59,162 nucleotides of DNA from Klebsiella planticola ATCC 33531 (GTDB lineage Bacteria; Pseudomonadota; Gammaproteobacteria; Enterobacterales; Enterobacteriaceae). Of this stretch, positions 1 through 9,460 are shown piece after piece; the stretch's first letter is position 1, and every line of letters begins with the position of its first letter. Under the pieces are notes generated by a model, which saw only the letters and a list, made by a program, of their open reading frames with translations, was not told the DNA's origin and did not search any database. The stretch is taken from NCBI RefSeq assembly GCF_000735435.1, contig NZ_JMPP01000036.1:1-59162 (forward strand), read 5' to 3'. The position numbers were made by a program, and so were the translations under genes.

Positions 1-171
1 CCTGGGCTTTCTGCTCAGCGGCTGGTTTAGCGGCAGCTTTGTGGTGTTTTTTTGCGGCCTGGGCTTTCTGCTCAGCGGCTGGTTTAGCGGCAGCTTTGTG
101 GTGTTTTTTCGCGGCCTGAGCTTTCTGTTCAGCGGCTGGTTTGGCAGCGGCTTTGTGGTGTTTTTTATGAT
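1..171. repeat. 57-bp tandem repeat inside asr, three copies visible
   Basis: Three nearly identical 57-bp units begin at about 1, 58 and 115. Each encodes 19 residues. The third unit carries a few substitutions. The array may continue beyond the window. Such in-frame arrays can change copy number by slippage without breaking the frame. Confidence 0.9.
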
Positions 172-301
172 GGGTGGTCTTGGCAGTGGTGCTGTGAGTT
201 GCAGCAGCCGGAGCCTGAGTAGTGCTTACTGCATCAGCAGCGAAAGCAGCAGAAGACAGACCCATAGCAGCGGCAACGACCAGAGCTAATACTTTTTTCA
301 T
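1..301 (-). CDS. asr: Acid shock protein Asr, partial (C-terminus outside the window)
   Basis: Asr is a small periplasmic protein induced at low pH. The visible N-terminus has a signal peptide ([20 protein letters not shown], cleaved near AFA-AD). After it comes a Thr/Ala/His-rich segment and then a lysine/alanine-rich tract of three 19-residue repeats ([19 protein letters not shown]). The repeats are 57 bp apart in the DNA, starting near 1, 58 and 115. This composition is diagnostic for Asr precursors, whose basic C-terminal part is released by processing. The reading frame is open at the window edge, so total length and repeat number are unknown. A hairpin (CCCC/GGGG, about 334-346) lies in the leader, and an RstA-like box lies upstream. 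Identification is secure; copy number is not. Confidence 0.93.
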   Translation of the reverse strand, partial: MKKVLALVVAAAMGLSSAAFAADAVSTTQAPAAATHSTTAKTTHHKKHHKAAAKPAAEQKAQAAKKHHKAAAKPAAEQKAQAAKKHHKAAAKPAAEQKAQ

Positions 302-357
302 TCTGATATCCTCGAAATTGTTTCTTCAGTTAACCCCACTGCGGGGCTGTTGAAATT

Positions 358-419
358 ACTATAAGTTTTTCTTTCTCAGGCTTCAGTGAGTGTTTGGTAT
401 CGGCGAGTAACGGAATGTA
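358..419 (-). promoter_or_regulatory. Predicted asr promoter with RstA-like box
   Basis: On the minus strand, 406-419 reads TACATTCCGTTACT. It matches the RstA consensus TACATNTNGTTACA at 10 of 12 defined positions. A TATAGT hexamer (358-363) downstream can serve as the -10 element. RstA/PhoP control of asr is known in E. coli. The assignment here is by motif only. Confidence 0.6.
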
Positions 420-486
420 CAACGCGCAGGGCGGGCGAAAAGCAGGATGCTCCGCCAACGGAGTCAGCGTCGGCGGAGGGGGGCGG

Positions 487-1116
487 TTAGCGATGCGGTG
501 TATGGGACAAGGTCGTGAGCAGCGTCGGGCGGGTCATTCGTACGCAATAGGCGGGCTGGCCGCGTTCAAAACGCCATCCTTCGGACAGTGGTCCGGCGTC
601 GACGGTGTCAAAGCCAAACGCCTCGTACAGCGCGGCGGCGATCGCTTTTCCTTTTTCACTATCGCCTGCTAACGGCAGCGCCCGACGATTTTCCGCCCCC
701 GCGGGCAGTCCATCGCTTTCCAGTTGGGTCATGGGAATAGCGTTAAACGCTTTAGTGACGGTAGCGGCAGGCAGGATCTGGGCGAGCAATTCGCTGGTCG
801 TGGTCTCTCCTGACTCCAGCGCCTCGATCGGGCCATCACGCTCGGGATAGTAATTCACTGCATCAATGACATGTTTATCCTTAATGCCGGCAACCGGCAG
901 CGAATGGATAGCGCTGAGCGGCACGGCAATGACCACCACCTCGCCAAATTCGGCAGCGTCCTCTGCGCTACCGACCTGACAGCCAATCATCGGACCCAGG
1001 CTGAAAAGAGTCTGGGGCCCCCGTGAGTTACTCAACATGACATCGTGACCGGCGGCAAGCGACAGCTTCGCGATAGACCGGCCAACGAATCCGGCGCCAA
1101 TAATGCCAATCTTCAT
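487..1116 (-). CDS. NAD(P)-binding oxidoreductase, F420-dependent NADP reductase-like
   Basis: This 209-residue protein opens with a Rossmann dinucleotide-binding motif (IGIIGAGFVGRSIAKLSLAAG). It resembles the small NADPH-dependent F420 reductase-like family (COG2085). In enterobacteria, which lack F420, members probably use another acceptor, so the substrate is unknown. I chose ATG 1116 because AAGGAG sits 6 nt upstream; a TTG two codons earlier abuts that site and is unlikely. It is divergent from a LysR regulator gene 107 bp away, a common arrangement for a regulator and its target. Neither gene sits here in E. coli. The family is likely; the reaction is not known. Confidence 0.75.
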   Translation of the reverse strand: MKIGIIGAGFVGRSIAKLSLAAGHDVMLSNSRGPQTLFSLGPMIGCQVGSAEDAAEFGEVVVIAVPLSAIHSLPVAGIKDKHVIDAVNYYPERDGPIEALESGETTTSELLAQILPAATVTKAFNAIPMTQLESDGLPAGAENRRALPLAGDSEKGKAIAAALYEAFGFDTVDAGPLSEGWRFERGQPAYCVRMTRPTLLTTLSHTPHR

Positions 1117-1223
1117 TTTCAACTCCTTACCAATGATCTGATAGTGTCGATAAATTTAATTCCATCTCTGCAGAAGATAAATCGTAAGATAGTGGAATGA
1201 TAAACAACTCAAATGAGTGAATC

Positions 1224-2117
1224 ATGGACCAGCTCACCAGTATCAGGGTTTTCGTGAAGGCGGCTGAAACGGGGTCGTTTGCCGCCGCTGCCGGACAGCT
1301 GCGACTCTCGCCGCAGATGGTCGCCCGACACGTGGCAGCGCTTGAGGCGCACCTGGGCACTTCATTAATCGCCCGCACCACGCGCCGACAGACGCTCACC
1401 GATATCGGGCGTAGCTATTATGAACGCTGCCGGGTGGTACTGGCTGAGATCGCGGAGGCGGACGCGGTGGCGCAGGAGATGAAAGCGACACCTTCAGGCA
1501 TCATCCGGGTGAATGCGCCGGTCACTTTTGGTTCGCATGCGCTCGCAGCCTTTATTACCGACTATCTTGCCCGCTACCCTGACGTTCAGGTTGAACTGAC
1601 GTTGAGCGACCGCATTGTCGACCCGATAGAAGAGGAGTTTGAGGTGATCGTGCGCATCGGTGAGCTGGCCGACAGCTCGATGGTTGCATGGCCTCTGCTG
1701 CCATACCGGCTGATTGCCTGTGCGTCACCCGACTATATTTTGCGCCACGGCGAACCGCAGACGCCGACCGATCTTCAACATCACGCGTGCCTGGTTTATG
1801 GACACTGGTCGGCGGGCAGCGCCTGTCGGTGGCAATTTGAGAAACAGGGGGCCATGTTCGAGATCAAACCCTCCGGGCGGTTCCGCGCGAATGACTGGAA
1901 GGCGCTGATGAATGCGGCCATTGCCGGGCACGGTATTACCCTCGGGCCGGAAGATGTGTTGAAAACCGAAGTGGAGCGGGGGAGCCTGGTGCAGGTATTA
2001 GCCGGATTCTCAGGACCGGCGCGGCCCATGCATATTCTGGTGCCGGCCGGACGTCGGCGGACGACGAAAATTAAATGTTTTGTTGACGCCTTAAGAACCG
2101 CGCTGGGCCCGCGCTGA
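1224..2117 (+). CDS. LysR-family transcriptional regulator
   Basis: This 297-residue protein has an N-terminal winged helix-turn-helix (about residues 1-60, MDQLTSIRVFVKAAETGSFA and then AAAAGQLRLSPQMVARHVAA). A type 2 periplasmic-binding-like effector domain covers about 90-295. It belongs to the large LysR group near DsdC/AaeR-like regulators of unknown ligand. It is transcribed divergently from the oxidoreductase at 487-1116 and probably controls it from the shared 107-bp spacer. That spacer has the separated inverted hexamers ATTCCA and TGGAAT. A 9-bp hairpin (2136-2162) separates its end from mdtK, which converges on it. Confidence 0.85.
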   Translation: MDQLTSIRVFVKAAETGSFAAAAGQLRLSPQMVARHVAALEAHLGTSLIARTTRRQTLTDIGRSYYERCRVVLAEIAEADAVAQEMKATPSGIIRVNAPVTFGSHALAAFITDYLARYPDVQVELTLSDRIVDPIEEEFEVIVRIGELADSSMVAWPLLPYRLIACASPDYILRHGEPQTPTDLQHHACLVYGHWSAGSACRWQFEKQGAMFEIKPSGRFRANDWKALMNAAIAGHGITLGPEDVLKTEVERGSLVQVLAGFSGPARPMHILVPAGRRRTTKIKCFVDALRTALGPR

Positions 2118-2135
2118 ATCCCTACGACGGTGAGG

Positions 2136-2162
2136 AGCGGCACCCTGGGAACAGGTGCCGCT
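2136..2162. terminator. Hairpin between the LysR gene and mdtK (convergent)
   Basis: AGCGGCACC (2136-2144) pairs with GGTGCCGCT (2154-2162) around a 9-nt loop. No clear T-run follows on either strand, so this is a plausible but weak terminator. Confidence 0.5.
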
Positions 2163-2167
2163 GTGCG

Positions 2168-3541
2168 TTAGCGCGCCGCGCGTTGCAAAATCACGCTGGA
2201 CGGTTGACGCTGCAGGAAACGCATCCGCAGCATCATCATCACTGCTGCCGAGGTGAGCCCGATAATAAATCCGCACCAGAAACCGGCGGGCCCCATACGC
2301 GGAACAAGCGTATCGGTTAAGGCCAGCAGGTAGCCGCTCGGCAGTCCCAGCACCCAGTACGCGGTAAACGTAATAAAGAAGATCGAACGCGTATCTTTAT
2401 ATCCGCGCAGAATCCCGCTACCAATCACCTGTACGGAGTCGGAGATCTGATATATCGCGGCCAGCAGCATCAGTTGGGAAGCCAGCAGGACCACTTCCGG
2501 ATTGTCGTTATACAGCAGGGCAATCTGCTTACGCATCAGGATGGTGAAAATCGCCGTGATCACCGCCATGCAGACGCCAACGCCAACCCCGGTTCTGGCA
2601 GAAACCTGCGCATCGAGGGTGGAACCCTGCCCAAGACGGAAGCCGACGCGGATGGTGACCGCTGCCGCCAGCGAGAGGGGTAAAACGAACATCAGCGAAC
2701 TGAAGTTCAGGGCTATCTGATGGCCCGCGACGTCCACAATCCCCAGTGGAGAAACCAGCAGCGCAACGACCGCAAACAGAGTGACTTCAAAAAACAGCGC
2801 CAGCGCAATTGGCAGCCCAAGCTGCACCAGACGTTTAAGCACGCTGAAGTCCGGTCCGCTGAAGCCTTCATCGCTACGGATATCGCGCATAGAGCGGGCG
2901 CGACGTACCCAGGAGATCATACAGAAGAACATCACCCAGTAAACGGATGCCGTCGCCACGCCGCAGCCGATGCCGCCCAGTTCAGGCATGCCAAAGTGGC
3001 CGTAGATAAAGATATAGTTAACGGGAATATTGACCAGCAGGCCGATAAATCCCATTACCATCCCCGGTTTGGTTTTCGCAAGGCCTTCACACTGGTTACG
3101 TGCGACCTGGAAGAAGAGATAGCCGGGGGCGCCCCACAGCAGCGCGCGCAGGTAGCCTACCGCTTTTTCGGCGAGGGCCGGGTCAATATTGTGCATCGAG
3201 CTGATGATGTACCCGGCGTTCCACAGCACGACCATGACCAGCAGCGAAACGAATCCCGCCAGCCAGAACCCCTGACGAATCTGATGGGCAATGCGGTCGC
3301 GGCGACCGGAGCCATTTAGCTGTGCGATAACCGGCGTCAGCGCCAGCAGCAGACCGTGGCCAAAGAGAATTGCCGGGAGCCAGATAGAGGTCCCAATCGC
3401 GACGGCTGCCATATCGGTGGCGCTATAGCCACCCGCCATCACGGTATCGACAAAGCCCATGGAGGTCTGGGCGACCTGTGCCAGGATCACAGGAATGGCC
3501 AGTGCTAATAACTGACGCGCTTCAATAAAATACTTCTGCAC
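2168..3541 (-). CDS. mdtK: Multidrug efflux pump MdtK (MATE/NorM family)
   Basis: This inner-membrane cation-coupled antiporter exports fluoroquinolones, cationic dyes and some dipeptides. The 457-residue length equals that of E. coli MdtK. It has about twelve hydrophobic segments and the MATE N-terminal signature ([20 protein letters not shown] and [19 protein letters not shown]). The start is GTG at 3541 with AAGGTG about 6 nt upstream. The gene diverges from riboflavin synthase, as in E. coli. Translation initiation at GTG and a roughly 230-bp divergent spacer are the only unusual points. Confidence 0.96.
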   Translation of the reverse strand: MQKYFIEARQLLALAIPVILAQVAQTSMGFVDTVMAGGYSATDMAAVAIGTSIWLPAILFGHGLLLALTPVIAQLNGSGRRDRIAHQIRQGFWLAGFVSLLVMVVLWNAGYIISSMHNIDPALAEKAVGYLRALLWGAPGYLFFQVARNQCEGLAKTKPGMVMGFIGLLVNIPVNYIFIYGHFGMPELGGIGCGVATASVYWVMFFCMISWVRRARSMRDIRSDEGFSGPDFSVLKRLVQLGLPIALALFFEVTLFAVVALLVSPLGIVDVAGHQIALNFSSLMFVLPLSLAAAVTIRVGFRLGQGSTLDAQVSARTGVGVGVCMAVITAIFTILMRKQIALLYNDNPEVVLLASQLMLLAAIYQISDSVQVIGSGILRGYKDTRSIFFITFTAYWVLGLPSGYLLALTDTLVPRMGPAGFWCGFIIGLTSAAVMMMLRMRFLQRQPSSVILQRAAR

Positions 3542-3770
3542 GTGAACACCTTTATATTGTTGTTATTTTGAGACTAAAAAAGCCGCCGTAAATGGCAGCA
3601 AGAAGAAAGAGCAGAGGGATTTTCCAGTCTATTGTAGCGAGGATGCGCCATTAAGCCAGTGAAAAAATGGTAGGGCACGATGCGCGCTGGCAACCTGTTT
3701 TGCCAACTGGTATTGTTCCCGACAGGTATAACGGTAATGATACCGTCACGAAAGTCTACAGGAGTAAAGC

Positions 3771-4406
3771 ATGTTTACAGGCATTGTGCAGGGGACCGCT
3801 AAAGTGGTGTCCATCGATGAAAAACCCAATTTTCGCACCCATGTGGTGGAGCTGCCTGAGCATATGCTTGCCGGCATCGAGACCGGGGCATCGGTGGCGC
3901 ACAATGGTTGCTGCCTGACAGTCACCGAAATTGACGGTCCGCGCATCAGTTTTGACCTGATGAAAGAGACGCTGCGTATTACCAACCTTGGCGCTGTAGA
4001 GGTGGGGGATGTGGTGAACGTGGAACGAGCGGCAAAATTCAGCGATGAGATCGGCGGCCATCTGATGTCCGGCCACATTATGACCACGGCGGAAATCGTC
4101 AAGATCCTGACCTCGGAAAATAATCGCCAGATCTGGTTTAAGGTTCAGGACCCGACGCTGATGAAATATATCCTCTATAAAGGATTTATCGGCGTTGACG
4201 GCATCAGTCTGACGGTCGGTGAAGTGACCCCGACGCGTTTTTGCGTGCATTTGATCCCGGAAACGCTGCAGCGCACCACGCTTGGCATTAAAAAACTCGG
4301 CGATCGGGTGAATATCGAGATCGACCCGCAAACGCAGGCGGTAGTCGATACCGTGGAACGCGTGCTGGCAGCGAAAGAAGCGGCACAACAGCTGAGCGAT
4401 GAATGA
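3771..4406 (+). CDS. ribC: Riboflavin synthase, alpha subunit
   Basis: The enzyme converts two 6,7-dimethyl-8-ribityllumazine molecules into riboflavin plus the pyrimidinedione, the last step of vitamin B2 synthesis. The 211 residues form two similar lumazine-binding barrels (about 1-95 and 96-195). The start is MFTGIVQG, typical of the family. The second barrel contains [13 protein letters not shown], paralogous to the first-barrel region near [14 protein letters not shown] precedes ATG 3771. The same gene is called ribE in many annotations. No FMN riboswitch is seen upstream; in enterobacteria that element sits at ribB. It converges on cfa through a shared terminator. Confidence 0.97.
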   Translation: MFTGIVQGTAKVVSIDEKPNFRTHVVELPEHMLAGIETGASVAHNGCCLTVTEIDGPRISFDLMKETLRITNLGAVEVGDVVNVERAAKFSDEIGGHLMSGHIMTTAEIVKILTSENNRQIWFKVQDPTLMKYILYKGFIGVDGISLTVGEVTPTRFCVHLIPETLQRTTLGIKKLGDRVNIEIDPQTQAVVDTVERVLAAKEAAQQLSDE

Positions 4407-4441
4407 TCGGCCGCTGCTGCCGGATGAAGAAGGAAAGAAAA

Positions 4442-4473
4442 GAATATCCCCCGTGTTAACGGGGGATATTTTT
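4442..4473. terminator. Bidirectional terminator between ribC and cfa
   Basis: An AATATCCCCCGT / ACGGGGGATATT hairpin has a GTTA loop, followed by TTTT on the plus strand and preceded by A-rich sequence that gives U-rich RNA on the minus strand. The plus-strand T-run overlaps the cfa stop codon (4472-4474). Confidence 0.88.
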
Positions 4474-5620
4474 AGCGGGCCACGCGAAGGCCGTTTTCCA
4501 CACCGCGAGAAAAGACCACCTGCCAGAGCTGAATATCGCGCGCGCGAAAAGCCCCCGCGCAGGCGTTCAGATAATAACTAAACATACGTTTAAAACGTTC
4601 CGAATAGTTATCGGCGATATCGGGCCAGCTGGCCAGGAAACGTTCGTACCAGGCCATCAGCGTCGTATCGTAATCGGCGCCGATATTGTGCCAGTCTTCC
4701 ATCACGAAATGGGATTCGCTGGCTTGCGCGATATGACGAACCGAAGGCAGACAACCGTTGGGGAAAATATATTTATTGATCCACGGATCGACGCTGTGGT
4801 CCGTTTTTTTGGAGCCAATGGTGTGTAATAAAAAACGACCGTCAGGTTTTAAATTACGATCCACCACTTCAAAATAGGTGGCGTAATTTTTAGGTCCCAC
4901 GTGTTCAAACATCCCGACGGAAACAATGCGATCAAACTGGTCATGCAGGTCACGATAGTCCTGCAGCAAAATGGTAACGTCTAACCCTTCGCATCTCTGT
5001 TGGGCCATTTTTTGCTGCTCGGCGGAAATGGTCACGCCAACTACGCTAACGTGATAATTTTTGGCCATATAGTAAGCCAGACCACCCCAGCCGCAGCCAA
5101 TATCCAGCACCCGCATCCCCGGTTCCAGCTGCAGCTTGCGGCAAATAAGATCTAATTTTGCCACCTGCGCCTCTTCCAGCGATTGCGCCTCTTTCCAGTA
5201 CGCGCAGGAATATTGCATATAGGGGTCGAGCATCCGGCTGAAAAGATCGTTGCCCAGGTCGTAATGTTCTTTGCCGACAATCCAGGAGCGCTTTTTACTT
5301 TGTAGATTGAACAGGCGTGCGCCCGCGATACGAAGCGTATCTTTCAGATGGTGAGGAAGCTGATTTTCCAGCCCGGCACGGAGTACTTTATGGAAGAATA
5401 TATCCAGCCGTTCGCAATCCCACCAGCCGTCCATATAACTCTCACCTAACCCCAGCGACCCTTCCTGTAAAACACGTTTAAAGAAGAGCGGATTGTTAAT
5501 CCGCAGATCGGAGGGTGCGGTGCCATTAACCTCAATGCCCGCGCGACCGAGCAATTCGGTTGCAATTCGGTACCAGTCGTCGTTTGGTACGCTTACTTCT
5601 TCTATACACGATGAACTCAT
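4472..5620 (-). CDS. cfa: Cyclopropane-fatty-acyl-phospholipid synthase
   Basis: Cfa transfers a methylene group from S-adenosylmethionine to cis double bonds of membrane phospholipid acyl chains. This protects cells in stationary phase and in acid. The 382-residue protein has an N-terminal lipid-binding region and a class I methyltransferase domain. The SAM motif VLDIGCGWGG is at residues 171-180, and the bicarbonate/active-site region includes MFEHVGPKNY. Length matches E. coli Cfa. The leader is long (nearly 300 bp to punC) and carries a candidate site for the small RNA RydC. In E. coli and Salmonella a sigma-S promoter near the gene and a distal sigma-70 promoter give two mRNA isoforms. 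Confidence 0.97.
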   Translation of the reverse strand: MSSSCIEEVSVPNDDWYRIATELLGRAGIEVNGTAPSDLRINNPLFFKRVLQEGSLGLGESYMDGWWDCERLDIFFHKVLRAGLENQLPHHLKDTLRIAGARLFNLQSKKRSWIVGKEHYDLGNDLFSRMLDPYMQYSCAYWKEAQSLEEAQVAKLDLICRKLQLEPGMRVLDIGCGWGGLAYYMAKNYHVSVVGVTISAEQQKMAQQRCEGLDVTILLQDYRDLHDQFDRIVSVGMFEHVGPKNYATYFEVVDRNLKPDGRFLLHTIGSKKTDHSVDPWINKYIFPNGCLPSVRHIAQASESHFVMEDWHNIGADYDTTLMAWYERFLASWPDIADNYSERFKRMFSYYLNACAGAFRARDIQLWQVVFSRGVENGLRVAR

Positions 5621-5715
5621 AGCTTCTCCATCACGCCCAAGTGATCAGAACCTTAAAACAGCGTAGACGCTTTTTTGGCTTTGTGAGAAATCTCACGGAA
5701 TATCCGTGAAGCTGC

Positions 5716-5730
5716 TATCCGACGTAGAAC
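5716..5730 (-). promoter_or_regulatory. Candidate RydC small-RNA pairing site in the cfa leader
   Basis: The minus strand reads GTTCTACGTCGGATA about 96-110 nt upstream of the cfa start. As I recall it, the 5' end of RydC (CUUCCGAUGUAGACC) would pair with most of this stretch, including one G-U pair. In Salmonella, RydC binds cfa mRNA at about -99 to -109 and stabilises the long isoform. The site is inferred from sequence and position. The RydC gene itself is not in the window. Confidence 0.6.
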
Positions 5731-5915
5731 AGAGGAAGGGCGATAACCCTTGCCGAAAGGCCTTCCATGGTGAAACGGGATGCATCCTGCTCCCGTTAAT
5801 CTTAAAAAATATTTTATTTATGTGAAGCCGGTTCAGTATAGGCCGCTGAAATCAGGCTTTCAATAAAAATATATTAGCAGGCTAATTACTGAGCCTTAAC
5901 ATCACTGAAACGCGT

Positions 5916-7100
5916 TTATGCATGAGACGATTCGGTAGTCAGGCAAACGCTGTGACGCTGCATAAAATAACCCAGCCCGGCCAGCACGATAGAGACCAGC
6001 ATCACGCTGGTGGTAGTGAGCAGCGGCGTGGCAATCAGCGCGGAAACCAGCAGACTGGTCAGGAAGCACAGACCAAGCTGCAGCGTGTTCTGCAGCGCGG
6101 CGGCACGACCGGTCGCCTGCGGGAACGGCTTCAGCGCCTGGGCGACAACAATCGGGTAGATCCCGCCATTGACAATGGCCATCACGCAGAAGGGAATCAT
6201 CACCGCAATAATTGAGACATCCTCAACCAGACCAACCATCCAGGTGGCAGCCACGCTGACGGCGAAAATCACCAGCAGCCAGGGCAGCAGCTGTTGGCCT
6301 TGCCATTTCTGCAGCGCCGCGCGGCATCCATAGCCACCGATTAAAAAGGCGATTGTCTGCGGAACATAGCTAAGACCGATAGCGGTTGGGCTGTAGCCCA
6401 TCTCATGGAGAATAAACGGCGACCCGGTTAACCAGGCAAAAAAGCTGGCGGAGCAGGCGGCGTAAATCAGCACGTTGCCGCTGTATTCGCGCGAGCGCAG
6501 CAGCGTCAGAAAGGTCAGCTTCTCGCGGACGTCACCCTGCGGCCTGACGACCGGCTTCAGGCGCAGGGCGGGCACCATCAGCAGCAGGGCGATGGCAAAA
6601 AGGGTGGCAAAAATGGCCTGCCATTCCAGATGGGCAAGCAGCCAGCTGCCGAGCAACGGCGCCAGAGCCGGCGATAAACCCACCAGCGGCATAATGGTGG
6701 CGAAAATACGGTTAGTTCGCTGAGCTGGATAATAATCGGTGACCATCGCCTGCCAGGTCACCGCCGCCGCGCAGACGCCGATCGCCTGGATAAAGCGCAG
6801 CACCAGCATCAGAGTGGCGTCACGCACCCACAGCATTCCCAGACAGCTGATAGCGAAGATCGCCAGCCCGGTTAGCAGAATCGGTTTACGTCCGTAGCGG
6901 TCCGAGAGCGGGCCCCAGAACAGCTGCCCGATGGCGAAGCCGGCGAGGAACAGGCTCAGACTGGCGCTGACCGACGCTGCAGAAGTATTGAGATCTTGCT
7001 GGATGGCCGAAAAGGCCGGCAGATACATGTCGGTGGCGAGGAAACCCAGCACGCTGAGTCCCGCCAGCCACACTAAAAATCCTTTCCCGGGTTGTTGCAT
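5916..7100 (-). CDS. punC: Purine nucleoside/drug MFS transporter PunC (YdhC)
   Basis: This 394-residue major facilitator of the Bcr/CflA drug:H+ antiporter subfamily has twelve predicted membrane segments. The conserved loop 2-3 motif is [17 protein letters not shown]. coli YdhC was renamed PunC because it supports purine nucleoside (adenosine, inosine) uptake under PunR control. The first residues [20 protein letters not shown] and the position next to a divergent LysR gene match that locus. The start ATG 7100 has only a weak AGAGA upstream. The transporter family is certain; the physiological substrate is taken from the orthologue. Confidence 0.92.
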   Translation of the reverse strand: MQQPGKGFLVWLAGLSVLGFLATDMYLPAFSAIQQDLNTSAASVSASLSLFLAGFAIGQLFWGPLSDRYGRKPILLTGLAIFAISCLGMLWVRDATLMLVLRFIQAIGVCAAAVTWQAMVTDYYPAQRTNRIFATIMPLVGLSPALAPLLGSWLLAHLEWQAIFATLFAIALLLMVPALRLKPVVRPQGDVREKLTFLTLLRSREYSGNVLIYAACSASFFAWLTGSPFILHEMGYSPTAIGLSYVPQTIAFLIGGYGCRAALQKWQGQQLLPWLLVIFAVSVAATWMVGLVEDVSIIAVMIPFCVMAIVNGGIYPIVVAQALKPFPQATGRAAALQNTLQLGLCFLTSLLVSALIATPLLTTTSVMLVSIVLAGLGYFMQRHSVCLTTESSHA

Positions 7101-7209
7101 AACATTCTCTTATAGATGCAGGTATGATGCCGCAGAGTGTAGGGAGTGCATTCTGGCTTGTGAAACGCTAATATTTGCTACATGCGTTCAAAATTTTTGC
7201 AGGCAGAAT

Positions 7210-8121
7210 ATGTGGTCCGAATACTCACTCGAAGTTGTTGATGCTGTCGCCCGCAACGGCAGCTTTAGCGCCGCGGCGCAGGAGCTGCACCGCGTACCTT
7301 CGGCGGTCAGTTATACCGTACGTCAGCTGGAGGAGTGGCTGGCGGTACCGCTTTTTGAACGCCGCCATCGCGATGTCGAATTGACCCCCGCCGGGCTCTG
7401 GTTTTTACAGGAAGGACGATCTGTTATCAAAAAAATGCAGATCACCCGCCAACAGTGTCAGCAGATAGCCAACGGCTGGCGTGGTCAGCTGTCAATAGCC
7501 GTGGATGACATTGTTAAACCGGCCCGTATGCGGCAGATGATTGTTGATTTTTATCGTCACTTTCCCGATGTCGAGCTGATTGTTTTTCAGGAGGTTTTCA
7601 ACGGTGTCTGGGACGCGCTGGCCGACGGACGCGTGGAACTGGCTATCGGGGCAACCCGTTCGATTCCGGTGGGGGGACGCTACGCCTTTCGCGATATGGG
7701 GATGTTGAGCTGGCATTGCGTGGTGGCGAGCCATCATCCTCTGGCGCAGATGAGCGGGCCGCTCAGCGATGATGTGTTGCGCAACTGGCCGTCGCTGGTC
7801 AGGGAGGACACCTCCCGCTCGCTACCAAAACGCACGACCTGGCTACTGGACAACCAGAAAAGGGTGGTGGTGCCGGACTGGGAATCCTCGGCCACCTGCC
7901 TCTCGGCGGGATTGTGCGTAGGGATGGTACCGAGCCATTTTGCTCGCCCGTGGATTGACCGCGGTGAATGGACCGCGCTGGCGCTGGAAAACCCGTTCCC
8001 GGACGCCGCGTGCTGCCTGACCTGGCAGCAGAGCGACACGTCACCGGCGCTGTCGTGGCTACTGGATTATCTGGGGGACAGTGAAACGTTAAACCGGGAG
8101 TGGCTGCGGGCGCCGGAGTAA
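7210..8121 (+). CDS. punR: LysR-family regulator PunR (YdhB), activator of punC
   Basis: This 303-residue LysR protein has a helix-turn-helix at residues 1-60 (MWSEYSLEVVDAVARNGSFS, then AAAQELHRVPSAVSYTVRQL) and an effector domain over the rest. It is the orthologue of E. coli YdhB/PunR, which activates the divergent purine transporter gene. ATG 7210 gives an N-terminus that aligns with other LysR proteins; the open frame extends upstream only through the intergenic region. The 109-bp spacer with punC should contain the PunR sites. It converges on purR with an 18-bp gap, so two purine-related regulators lie side by side. Confidence 0.92.
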   Translation: MWSEYSLEVVDAVARNGSFSAAAQELHRVPSAVSYTVRQLEEWLAVPLFERRHRDVELTPAGLWFLQEGRSVIKKMQITRQQCQQIANGWRGQLSIAVDDIVKPARMRQMIVDFYRHFPDVELIVFQEVFNGVWDALADGRVELAIGATRSIPVGGRYAFRDMGMLSWHCVVASHHPLAQMSGPLSDDVLRNWPSLVREDTSRSLPKRTTWLLDNQKRVVVPDWESSATCLSAGLCVGMVPSHFARPWIDRGEWTALALENPFPDAACCLTWQQSDTSPALSWLLDYLGDSETLNREWLRAPE

Positions 8122-8139
8122 CCGGCGCCGCACGGGCGA

Positions 8140-9165
8140 TTAGCGACGGTAGTCGACGAACGGGCCGTCTACGACGGAGCGGCGCTCTACCAGCCGCGGG
8201 TGAACCTCGATCGACTGTGACTCTTCGCGCTTGTTGACGATACGATCCATCAGCATATTGAAGGCCGCTTCCCCCAGCGAATCTTTCGGCTGGTGGATGG
8301 TGGTCAGCGCCGGGCTGAAATAGCGGGCGTTACGCACGTTATCATACCCGATCAGCGAAATGTCCTGCGGCACGCGTAGCCCCATCTCATCCGCAGCGCA
8401 GATTGCGCCCATCGCCATGATGTCGCCGCCGCAGAAGACCGCCGTCGGGCGATGCTGCTGGCTGAGGATCTGCTGCATTGCGCGGTAGCCGGATTCAGGC
8501 TCGAAGTCTCCCTGCACAATCCAGCTTTCCGGAACGGCGATCTGCGCTTCTTCCATGGCTTTCATAAAGCCCGCCAGGCGCCCGGCGCCGGTGTTACGCT
8601 CCAGCGGACCCGGGATCACGCCGATTTCACGATGGCCGCGTTCCACCAGATAGCGACCGGCCATATAACCGCCCTCGAAGGCGTTATCGATGACCGAATC
8701 GGTAAAGTCGGCTTTGGATTCACCCCAGTCCATTACCACCATCGGAATATGGCGGTACTCTTCCAGCATGCTGAGCACCGATTCCGGATATTCAGAACAC
8801 ATAACCAGCAGGCCGTCGACGCGCTTTTGCGCCATCATCGACAGATAGGCCTGCTGCTTTTCGAGATCGTTCCACGCATTGCCCAGAATCAGGGTATAGC
8901 CTTTCTGGAAACAGCTCTTTTCTACGGCTTCAATAATCTCAGCGAAATAGGCCGCTTCGCTGCTGGTGGCCAGCAGGCCAATCGATTTGGTGTGATTAAC
9001 CTTCAGGCTGCGAGCCACGGCACTGGGGGAATAGTGCAGCTCTTTGATCGCCGCCCACACGGCGTTGCGGGTTTCTTCCGCCACGAAACGGGTTTTGTTA
9101 ATTACATGTGACACTGTTGTAGTGGAAACGTTTGCGCGCTTCGCTACATCTTTAATTGTTGCCAT
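8140..9165 (-). CDS. purR: Purine repressor PurR (LacI family)
   Basis: PurR with hypoxanthine or guanine as co-repressor shuts off purine biosynthesis and related genes. The 341-residue protein has the LacI-type helix-turn-helix at residues 2-25 ([20 protein letters not shown]), the hinge helix [10 protein letters not shown] and a periplasmic-binding-like effector domain. Length is the same as in E. coli. Two sequences close to the PurR operator lie in and just upstream of its own coding region (9121-9136 and 9209-9224), matching the known two-operator autoregulation. Confidence 0.98.
   Translation of the reverse strand: MATIKDVAKRANVSTTTVSHVINKTRFVAEETRNAVWAAIKELHYSPSAVARSLKVNHTKSIGLLATSSEAAYFAEIIEAVEKSCFQKGYTLILGNAWNDLEKQQAYLSMMAQKRVDGLLVMCSEYPESVLSMLEEYRHIPMVVMDWGESKADFTDSVIDNAFEGGYMAGRYLVERGHREIGVIPGPLERNTGAGRLAGFMKAMEEAQIAVPESWIVQGDFEPESGYRAMQQILSQQHRPTAVFCGGDIMAMGAICAADEMGLRVPQDISLIGYDNVRNARYFSPALTTIHQPKDSLGEAAFNMLMDRIVNKREESQSIEVHPRLVERRSVVDGPFVDYRR
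9121..9136. promoter_or_regulatory. PurR operator inside the purR coding region
   Basis: AGTGGAAACGTTTGCGCG (from 9121) contains GGAAACGTTTGCGC, close to the PurR consensus ACGCAAACGTTTGCGT. It lies about 30-45 bp inside the 5' end of purR. E. coli purR has a second, weaker operator at an equivalent intragenic place. Confidence 0.72.
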
Positions 9166-9208
9166 TACTTCTCACTCCAGACCTTGACCTGATCGTCTGA
9201 TTATCGAT

Positions 9209-9224
9209 ACGTAAACGTTTGCCT
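9209..9224. promoter_or_regulatory. PurR operator upstream of purR
   Basis: ACGTAAACGTTTGCCT matches the PurR operator consensus ACGCAAACGTTTGCGT in all but a few positions. It lies about 45-60 bp upstream of the purR start. Autorepression is established for E. coli PurR. Confidence 0.82.
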
Positions 9225-9460
9225 ATACACACCCTGAATACAATTTTCAACATTGCATCACGTCGGGAAAACGACACAGAACGACAGGAAGGGGTCAATG
9301 GCCGATACGCTTTCAAATTAGCGTGGGATTTTGTCCGATCTTGCGGCAAAGGGGAAGAGCAAAAATGTGCATCACCCTAAAACATGGAAGATTTTTGCGC
9401 TATATTGTGCAAAAATGAGCAAGCTCACTTTTCATGTGGGGATAACTGGGGGAAAAATTG

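Noticed and set aside
1-171. CRISPR-like array at the window start
   Set aside because: The 57-bp repeats are contiguous, in frame and part of asr, with no spacers.
2720-3319. Long plus-strand frame antisense to mdtK
   Set aside because: It is a shadow of the mdtK reading frame with no recognisable domain and no ribosome binding site.
3542-3770. FMN riboswitch upstream of riboflavin synthase
   Set aside because: The spacer lacks the conserved RFN blocks; in enterobacteria that riboswitch lies upstream of ribB.
4399-4581. A 60-codon plus-strand frame after ribC
   Set aside because: It runs through the ribC/cfa terminator and into the antisense of cfa, so it is not a gene.
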